A stretch of DNA of 64,000 bases. Origin: an uncultured Bacteroidales bacterium (GTDB lineage: Bacteria; Bacteroidota; Bacteroidia; Bacteroidales; Paludibacteraceae). Location of the stretch: assembly GCA_902778935.1 (NCBI GenBank), contig CACYZT010000002.1, forward strand, positions 248,001-312,000, written 5' to 3'. A program made the position numbers and the translations under genes. Shown in pieces: positions 57,831-64,000 of the stretch (the first letter of the stretch is position 1; every line of letters begins with the position of its first letter). The notes under the pieces were generated by a model, which saw only the letters and a list, made by a program, of their open reading frames with translations, searched no databases and was not told where the DNA came from.

Positions 57831-60560
57831 ATGCGAAGAATCATTACTTTTTTCATGTGCTTGGCGGCAACGACGGTTGCTTTTGCGCAGGCACAGAAAG
57901 TGTCAGGTTGCGTGATTGATTCGAAAACGAACGAGCCGCTCATCGGTGTGTCGATTCTCGAAGAAGGCACTACCAACGGTAACATCACCGACCTGGACGG
58001 TAACTTCACTATCTCGGTAAACAGCGGAGCGACCTTGCAGTTATCGTACGTGGGTTATCAGACGATGACCATCAAAGCCCGCAAAGGCGACTTGGGTGTT
58101 CTCCGTCTCGAACCGGAAGCTATCGCGCTGGAAGATGTGACCATCACCGGACAGATGGCTCGTACCCAACAGACACCTGTTGCCGTGAGTCAAGTGACGG
58201 CGCTGGAAATCGAAGAGCGTCTGGCTGGTCAGGAGTTTCCGGAAGTGCTGAAAAACACACCGGGTGTGCATGCCAACGGTCAAGGTGGCGGCTGGGGCGA
58301 CTCGGAAATCTGGATGCGCGGATTCGACAACACGAACGTGGCTACGATGATCAACGGTGTGCCGATGAACGACATGGAAGGCGGTACCGTCTATTGGTCC
58401 AACTGGCAAGGTCTGAGCGACGTGACGAGTGTCATCCAGACGCAACGCGGTATGGGCGCAGCCAAACTATCCGCTCCGACGGTCGGCGGTACGATTAATA
58501 TCGTGACACGCGGTATTGACGCGAAGAAAGGTGGTATGGTGATGTACTCGATGGGTAATGACAACGCGAACAAGATTGCCTTCTCCGTCAGCACCGGTCT
58601 GATGAAAAGCGGTTGGGCCATCACCGTTCTCGGTTCGAAGACATGGGGCGATGGATATATTCAGGGAACGAGTTACAGCGGTTACAGCTATTTCGCGAAT
58701 ATCTCCAAACGTATCAACGACCATCATCAGTTGTCGTTAACCGGTTTCGGTGCTCCTCAATGGCACTGGCAGCGTCCTTCGGGTTCATCGGGCGCGCTGA
58801 CCTTGGCGGAGTGGAACAACGTTCGCAAATACATGAAGGACAACATGGATTTCCGCCGCTACAACCCGTCGTACGGTTACACGGGTGACCGCAAGCAGAA
58901 AGGAACCAACTACAACAATTACCACAAGCCGCATATCTCTCTGAACCACGTATGGCAGATAGATTACAAATCATCGCTGTCCACGGCTGCGTACGTATCT
59001 ATCGGTCGCGGTTACGGCAACACCGCCGAGGCGAGTCCGTATTCGCAATATGCCTATTCGGACCTGACGCGCGGTGCGTACAACGGCGTGGTAACCACTA
59101 CTTTCCGTCGCGAAGACGGTTCATTCGACTACGAAGCCGTGGAGGCTATCAACGCTGCTTCGCAGAACGGTTCAGAACTGGTTATTGCCAAGAACCGCAA
59201 CGACCATAACTGGTACGGTCTGGTATCGACCTATAACAACAAATTCCTGAATGAGACGCTGGAGTTGACCGCCGGTATTGACCTTCGTTACTACCAGGGT
59301 ATTCACAGCGCGGTTATATCTGACCTGCTGAACGGCGAGTATTTCATTGACGCTACGCGCGCTAACTCCGTGAAGCCGGAGAACAACGCTCATCGTCTCG
59401 ACCCCAACTGGACGTACCAGAAGCAGAACGTGGGTGACATCGTCTATCGCGATTACACCGGTCACGTCATGCAGGAAGGCGGTTTTGCGACGCTCGAGTA
59501 CGTGCACAAAGGTCTGTCGGCGTTCGTAACGGGTTCGCTCTGCTACACCCATTACTGGCGTGTGGACCGCTTCTACTACGATGAGGCGCACCAGAAATCC
59601 GATGTCATCGGTTTCTTCGGCGGAACCATCAAAGGCGGTATAAACTACAACTTCAACCCTCATCATAACGTATTTATCAACGGCGGTTTCATCAGCCGTG
59701 CGCCGAAATTCAACGGAGCATTCATGTCTTCGAACGTGTCGCACGCCTTCAACCGCAACGCGAAGAACGAGAAGATAGCGTCGGTGGAAGTCGGTTACGG
59801 ATTCCACAATCAGTATGTGAACATCGCCCTCAACGGCTACTACACACGCTGGATGGACAAGACCATGAGCCGCTCAACGACTCTGGCGGACCAGTCCAAC
59901 GGCTATATCAACATGAACGGCGTAGGCGCACAGCACATGGGACTGGAGCTCGAACTCAAATCCCGTCCGACCAAATGGCTGGAGATAAGTGCGATGGTTT
60001 CGCTGGGCGACTGGCGCTGGAAAGGTAAAGACGTCATCGGATACATGTTCGACGAACGCGGAAACGCAGTTACGGCGGATGGCAAGCAAACCACACCTTA
60101 TTGCACCGACGAAGGAATGGAACATGCGTGGGCAAAGATTGACGTGGAGAACATCCGCGTAGGCGGTCAAGCCCAGACGACAGCAAACTTAGGCGTGCTG
60201 TTCAAGCCGTTCAAAGGATTCCGTATCGGCGGCGAATATACGCTGTACGACCGCAACTACAGTTACTACTCGTTCTCGGGAAGCAACCTCGTAACGGGTA
60301 AGACCGTTCATATCGTGGAGCCGTACCGCTGTCCGTTAGGCGGAAGCATGGATTTGCGCGCAAGCTATTCATTTGACTTCGGTACGATTCGCGCTACCTT
60401 GGCTGCCAACATCACCAACGTGCTTGACCAGCACTATATGGAGAAAGCGTGGTCCGCCAACACCGTTTCGCAAACCGTTACAGAGAACACAAAGGACAAT
60501 GTCTATTTCTTCTACAACAAAGGAAGACAATGGAACATCCGATTGAAATTGCAATTTTAA
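57831..60560 (+). CDS. TonB-dependent outer-membrane receptor
   Basis: 909 residues. Signal peptide (IITFFMCLAATTVAFAQ), carboxypeptidase-like regulatory domain (about 22-105, VSGCVIDSKTNEPLIGVSIL), plug domain (about 120-230, LKNTPGVHANGQGGGWGDSE and GGTINIVTRG) and a 22-strand barrel ending GRQWNIRLKLQF with the terminal Phe. There is no SusD-type partner; the next gene is a different lipoprotein. Its nuclease neighbour suggests uptake of nucleic-acid breakdown products, by context. Confidence 0.94.
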   Translation: MRRIITFFMCLAATTVAFAQAQKVSGCVIDSKTNEPLIGVSILEEGTTNGNITDLDGNFTISVNSGATLQLSYVGYQTMTIKARKGDLGVLRLEPEAIALEDVTITGQMARTQQTPVAVSQVTALEIEERLAGQEFPEVLKNTPGVHANGQGGGWGDSEIWMRGFDNTNVATMINGVPMNDMEGGTVYWSNWQGLSDVTSVIQTQRGMGAAKLSAPTVGGTINIVTRGIDAKKGGMVMYSMGNDNANKIAFSVSTGLMKSGWAITVLGSKTWGDGYIQGTSYSGYSYFANISKRINDHHQLSLTGFGAPQWHWQRPSGSSGALTLAEWNNVRKYMKDNMDFRRYNPSYGYTGDRKQKGTNYNNYHKPHISLNHVWQIDYKSSLSTAAYVSIGRGYGNTAEASPYSQYAYSDLTRGAYNGVVTTTFRREDGSFDYEAVEAINAASQNGSELVIAKNRNDHNWYGLVSTYNNKFLNETLELTAGIDLRYYQGIHSAVISDLLNGEYFIDATRANSVKPENNAHRLDPNWTYQKQNVGDIVYRDYTGHVMQEGGFATLEYVHKGLSAFVTGSLCYTHYWRVDRFYYDEAHQKSDVIGFFGGTIKGGINYNFNPHHNVFINGGFISRAPKFNGAFMSSNVSHAFNRNAKNEKIASVEVGYGFHNQYVNIALNGYYTRWMDKTMSRSTTLADQSNGYINMNGVGAQHMGLELELKSRPTKWLEISAMVSLGDWRWKGKDVIGYMFDERGNAVTADGKQTTPYCTDEGMEHAWAKIDVENIRVGGQAQTTANLGVLFKPFKGFRIGGEYTLYDRNYSYYSFSGSNLVTGKTVHIVEPYRCPLGGSMDLRASYSFDFGTIRATLAANITNVLDQHYMEKAWSANTVSQTVTENTKDNVYFFYNKGRQWNIRLKLQF

Positions 60561-60565
60561 CCATT

Positions 60566-62356
60566 ATGAAAACGAAATATATTCTTAGTATCGCTATCCT
60601 GGCATTGAGCCTCGGCGCATGTACCAATTACTTCGACGAGAAAGTGATGAACGACGGTTCAATCCCTGCTGTCACGGACGTGCGGACGGGTATGATGTAC
60701 CAGTTAACCGATGACGACTACAAGCAGATAGCTACCTATCCGGAGAATATCGAGAAAGCACTGGCTTTAGACCCCGTGGACTCCACCGGTCTGGCTGAGC
60801 TGCAGAACATCGCCAAGGAGAAATCGTTCACCGAGACCGCCTCGGCAGATATGTATATGCCTGCTTTTCTGGCAGACAAATTCCCGTATCTGGACAACGG
60901 GACAACGCTCGATGCGCTCTACACGATGCGCGAAGGCAAGTCAAGCCGCGTATCGGAGTTCGTTGGCGCACAGGGATTTACTTTGACCAGAGACGACTAC
61001 GAAGCTATCTGGCAGAAACGCGGCGCCGACTATCTGACGCCTTCCGTTATGGCTAATGTGCCTGCATACCTGGCATCCAAGATACCCGCTGCGCTCGTTG
61101 GACAAATTGCGCTGATTACCTACGAGTACACGGAGGACGAACCGGACTCGACCGAGCTGTCGGACTTCCTGCCCTATTCGCTGCGTCTGAGCGAATTGTT
61201 AGTTTTCCCCGATTACAAACGTCATGAGATAACAGGTTTTGTAGGCGAAGTGAAATCCTCCATCTCCGGCCGTTTCTATATGACCGACGGCGATGCCAGC
61301 ATCTATGTCTATGGTCTGACGGACGAGGACGGCAATAAAGTGTGGAAGGAAAAAGGAATCAAGACGGGCGATGAGATTACGCTCGTAGGCCGCTACTCCG
61401 AAGATAACGGCGAGCCGCAGATAGTGGATGCCGTCTATGTAAGCCATCATACACCAGTGGGCGCTCCGAAGAAAATCATTCCTGCCCGTCGCTTCGAGAC
61501 CGTCAATGCGCTCTACCAACTGACGGCTGAGGGTTGGGCTCCATACGCGAACGAACAACTGAAAGTGGGCGAAGCGCTGCCGCAACATATCTACGAGAAA
61601 GCGGGCGTAACGCAGATAACCGACATGGACATCATCCTCAAATATCTGCAAGCCACCTATCCCTACGCAGCGGAGAAAGAGATTTATCTCATCGCGTATA
61701 TGGGTAAGAACGGCGCTACGGCAGACGAATGGGTATTCGACGGCACCGAGTTTGTGCTCAGCACCGGTTATGTCACCGAAACGATGTCGTTTGAGGTAAA
61801 GAACAACAAATGGGTAGCCAATATCTCAACCTATCTGCAGACGAAGTTCGTAGGTGAAGGTCTCGGCAAATTCACGATTCACCATGTCTCGCTGGACGGT
61901 CTGAACTATATCTGGCGTTTCCAGGCCGCTTACGGTGCTACGGCGTCCGCGTATGTGAGCGGTACGAACCACCGCGTGGAAGACTGGCTCGTTTCGCCGA
62001 ACATCCGTCTGAAGAAGAGTATTCAGCCACGGCTGACCTTCGACCAGGCTGTGCGTTACGGCAACGTGACCGACAACCCGAAATGGCTGAATGTGATGGT
62101 AACCAATAACTTCACCGGCGATGTACAGACCACCGAATGGAAACAACTCGAATGGCCGGCTGAACTGCCGGACGGAAGCAACTGGGTATTCCAGACATCG
62201 GGTGTCTTTGACCTGAGCGAATACAACGGTCAGACTATCGTGCTCGGTTTCCGCTATAAGACCGATATCGAGGGAGTGGATGTACCGTCCGCACCGACAT
62301 GGGAAATTCAAAATCTCCTTGTGGCTGAGCCGCAAGAAGAAGAGGAACAACAATAA
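60566..62356 (+). CDS. surface lipoprotein with OB-like and jelly-roll domains
   Basis: 596 residues from ATG 60566; the open frame starts at 60449 inside the receptor gene. The lipobox is LALSLGAC. The middle (about 220-300, FVGEVKSSISGRFYMTDGD, GDEITLVGRYS) resembles the OB-fold DUF5689 type. The last 150 residues (VEDWLVSPNIRLKKSIQPRL, VFDLSEYNGQTIVLGFRY) resemble choice-of-anchor J domains. It lies 5 bases after the receptor, in the position of a SusD-like binding partner. It is probably surface-exposed and binds the operon's substrate. Confidence 0.8.
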   Translation: MKTKYILSIAILALSLGACTNYFDEKVMNDGSIPAVTDVRTGMMYQLTDDDYKQIATYPENIEKALALDPVDSTGLAELQNIAKEKSFTETASADMYMPAFLADKFPYLDNGTTLDALYTMREGKSSRVSEFVGAQGFTLTRDDYEAIWQKRGADYLTPSVMANVPAYLASKIPAALVGQIALITYEYTEDEPDSTELSDFLPYSLRLSELLVFPDYKRHEITGFVGEVKSSISGRFYMTDGDASIYVYGLTDEDGNKVWKEKGIKTGDEITLVGRYSEDNGEPQIVDAVYVSHHTPVGAPKKIIPARRFETVNALYQLTAEGWAPYANEQLKVGEALPQHIYEKAGVTQITDMDIILKYLQATYPYAAEKEIYLIAYMGKNGATADEWVFDGTEFVLSTGYVTETMSFEVKNNKWVANISTYLQTKFVGEGLGKFTIHHVSLDGLNYIWRFQAAYGATASAYVSGTNHRVEDWLVSPNIRLKKSIQPRLTFDQAVRYGNVTDNPKWLNVMVTNNFTGDVQTTEWKQLEWPAELPDGSNWVFQTSGVFDLSEYNGQTIVLGFRYKTDIEGVDVPSAPTWEIQNLLVAEPQEEEEQQ

Positions 62357-62398
62357 ATACAAATAATTCATCAAACAATTAAACAAACTATTAGAAGT

Positions 62399-63592
62399 AT
62401 GAAGAAAATCTTTTCCTTCGCAGCGATGTTGTTCGCTGCCATGACTATCAACGCACAGTCACCCATTGCGGCTACTTGTGCAGAAGCAGCTGCCGCTATG
62501 CCGGCACAAAGCGGTAGTGAAACTGAGGATGTGTACGCCGTTACCGGCTATGTAACCAACACCAACGGTGCCATCAGTCCGTCTCGTACAGATCCCACTA
62601 TCGACCAACAGACGTTCTATATCGACGATGTAAAGGGTTCGCAGAAGACCGTTCAAGGTTACTGGTGCAACCTGCCGGGCCACGAAGCGCTGAACGTAGG
62701 TGACAAAATTACCGTAACCGGTAAAATCATCAACTACAACAACACCCCGGAAATCAAGAATGGCGATGTAGTTATTCTGGAGCGCGCTACCGTAGTTATC
62801 GACACCATTGACGCCTCTGTATGCGAGGCTCTCGAAGAGGGAAGTTCGCTCAATGCCGGCGACTACTCGGCTGATGTATTCCGCGTATATGGCCGCCTGA
62901 AAGGTCAAGACCAAGTGAACAACAACGGTCAGCACACCTTCGAGATGGCTTGCGGCGAAAATATTTTCAAGCCCTACAACTGTAGCGGTGCGGAAGGTCT
63001 CGAACTAGGTAAGGGCGACTCCGTAGTCGTTATCGGCAAGCTGTACAACTACAGCGGTACAATCGAGATTTCCAACGGTAAAGTGGAGCTGATTGAGAAG
63101 AGCGGTCAAGAGGAAATCATCATCGAGGCAAATGTAGCTGAAGCTACTGCAGCCGCTATGGCTCTCGCAAACGGTGCCAGCTCGGAAGACCGCTATGCTA
63201 TTACCGGTTATGTAGATTCGATTGCTATTGTTTACAGCGATCAATACAACAACATCTCGTTCTTCATGACCGATGACATGGCTCAGCCTACCTATACTTT
63301 CGAGGCTTACCGCGTAAAATGCACCGCTGATCAGGCGGCTCAACTCGGTCTGGGAGCTAAGGTTAAAGTGACCGCTGCTATCAAGCACTACTACAAGGCT
63401 GCAACCGAAACATTACCGGAGATTAACCTTGCAGAGACCGCTGAGGGTGGCGAACTGGATATTATCGAGCCGGTTCAGGGTATCGAGAATATCGTTCTGA
63501 CCGAGAAGGCACAGAAAGTGGTTGTGGACGGTGTGGTTTATATCATCCGTGACAACAAGCTGTTCAATGCGCTTGGTACACAAGTAAAGTAA
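62399..63592 (+). CDS. secreted OB-fold repeat protein with C-terminal tail
   Basis: 397 residues. Signal peptide (FSFAAMLFAAMTINAQ), then three OB-like modules of about 110 residues (for example DVYAVTGYVTNTNG with LNVGDKITVTGKI; DRYAITGYVDSIAI with LGLGAKVKVTAAI). The tail VVDGVVYIIRDNKLFNALGT matches those of the genes at 37874 and 54719. OB folds often bind nucleic acid, which suits the upstream nuclease. It is separated by 42 bases from the lipoprotein and is probably in the same operon. Confidence 0.8.
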   Translation: MKKIFSFAAMLFAAMTINAQSPIAATCAEAAAAMPAQSGSETEDVYAVTGYVTNTNGAISPSRTDPTIDQQTFYIDDVKGSQKTVQGYWCNLPGHEALNVGDKITVTGKIINYNNTPEIKNGDVVILERATVVIDTIDASVCEALEEGSSLNAGDYSADVFRVYGRLKGQDQVNNNGQHTFEMACGENIFKPYNCSGAEGLELGKGDSVVVIGKLYNYSGTIEISNGKVELIEKSGQEEIIIEANVAEATAAAMALANGASSEDRYAITGYVDSIAIVYSDQYNNISFFMTDDMAQPTYTFEAYRVKCTADQAAQLGLGAKVKVTAAIKHYYKAATETLPEINLAETAEGGELDIIEPVQGIENIVLTEKAQKVVVDGVVYIIRDNKLFNALGTQVK

Positions 63593-63593
63593 G

Positions 63594-64000
63594 GTGTTGA
63601 ACCGCATAAAAAATAGTATCCTGTGGGTGATGTGTCTGTGCTCGCTTAGCGCGAGTGCAGGCACAAACCTGCAGCTTTTCTACGACTTCGGCAGCGCGGG
63701 TACCGCCTGTGCCAACCAGCGTACCAACCGCGTGACCACGACGCTGGAGTTGTTCTACCCCGATCCCTGGGGTAATACGTTTGCCTTCGTCGATTTGGAT
63801 TATAACATCAACCCGATAGACCCGAAGAACACGCCATTCATGGCTTACGCGGAGATAGCGCGATGTCTGAACTTCTGGGGTAAGACGAAAGCAAAAGATT
63901 TGAGTATCCAAGTGGAGTACAACGGCGGTATGGGATTGTATAACGACAGCACCGGTCTGCGCGGCTATGCTATCAATCATGCAGCGCTGGTAGGTCTGAA
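63594..64000 (+). CDS. DUF5020-family outer-membrane protein, N-terminal part
   Basis: The gene runs off the right edge. No ATG fits; GTG 63594 or TTG 63597 would start a signal peptide (NRIKNSILWVMCLCSLSASA) one base after the previous stop. The mature part NLQLFYDFGS, TTTLELFYPDPWGNTFAFVD and LDYNINPIDPKN is typical of DUF5020, a Tsx-like outer-membrane barrel. Tsx proteins pass nucleosides, which would complete a nuclease-to-uptake pathway. The assignment is from memory of the family; the substrate is inferred. Confidence 0.75.
   Translation, partial: MLNRIKNSILWVMCLCSLSASAGTNLQLFYDFGSAGTACANQRTNRVTTTLELFYPDPWGNTFAFVDLDYNINPIDPKNTPFMAYAEIARCLNFWGKTKAKDLSIQVEYNGGMGLYNDSTGLRGYAINHAALVGL

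Overview
This window is a stretch of a Bacteroidota chromosome, almost certainly Bacteroidales. The evidence is the gene families (TonB-dependent receptor with carboxypeptidase-like N-terminus, TamL lipoprotein, DUF4293, DUF6048, DUF5020, BspA-type leucine-rich repeats, secreted proteins with a common C-terminal tail) and the promoters. At least sixteen transcription units start with a TTG or TTTG box about 20 bp upstream of TAnnTTTG, the Bacteroidetes primary sigma-factor promoter. No tRNA, rRNA, CRISPR array or transposase was seen.

Layout. 1-8206 is core: pepP end, clpP, htpG (minus), murG, an AsmA-like protein, and rplU-rpmA-serS behind a leader that encodes a 19-residue peptide. 8264-17627 is an AT-richer accessory block. 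It holds a Hanks-type kinase, an intergenic region with palindromes and a 6S-like structured RNA candidate, and a tight run of small genes: a frameshifted SPFH/GYF_2 protein, a zinc-ribbon protein, a membrane-anchored LRR protein, a tail-anchored protein and a 20-residue-repeat protein. A phosphoesterase and a lipoprotein follow. 17628-28230 returns to core: fumarase, degenerate LytM, dxr, rseP, acyltransferase, mscS, rlmN. 28231-29550 holds a LytTR regulator and a 31-codon hydrophobic ORF with regulator-like direct repeats upstream of its promoter. 30008-37627 is a minus-strand envelope and repair block (yidC, porin, deoD, kdsB, mfd). 37628-39283 holds a secreted-protein gene interrupted by TGA and a possible small RNA. 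39284-53021 holds sulP, reverse rubrerythrin, mnmA-msbA-lpxK-sppA-rnhB-tamL, a TrmH-family methyltransferase and a threonyl-tRNA synthetase lacking most of its TGS domain. 53101-56846 holds an AAA/DUF4143 ATPase and a secreted Cadherin-like-sandwich protein behind a long structured leader. 57019-64000 looks like a locus for extracellular nucleic-acid use: S1/P1 nuclease, TonB receptor, two surface or secreted binding proteins and a DUF5020 outer-membrane protein.

The most unusual content is repeated DNA that ordinary annotation would miss. (1) A small hairpin-like element (CTGTCAG-TCC-GAA-GGA-CGGTCT and variants) sits in frame inside rlmN, the TrmH-family gene and mfd, in both orientations. 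(2) Five intergenic arrays repeat a TTAg-type motif every 11 bp; one begins at the predicted transcription start of its gene. (3) A TATATAC/GTATATA palindrome followed by AAGGTGGG lies exactly 32 bp upstream of the -33 boxes of both mfd and the DUF4143 ATPase. (4) Short phrase-like tandem repeats fill many gene junctions and supply some start and stop codons. (5) The leader at 56441-56809 can form mutually exclusive helices.
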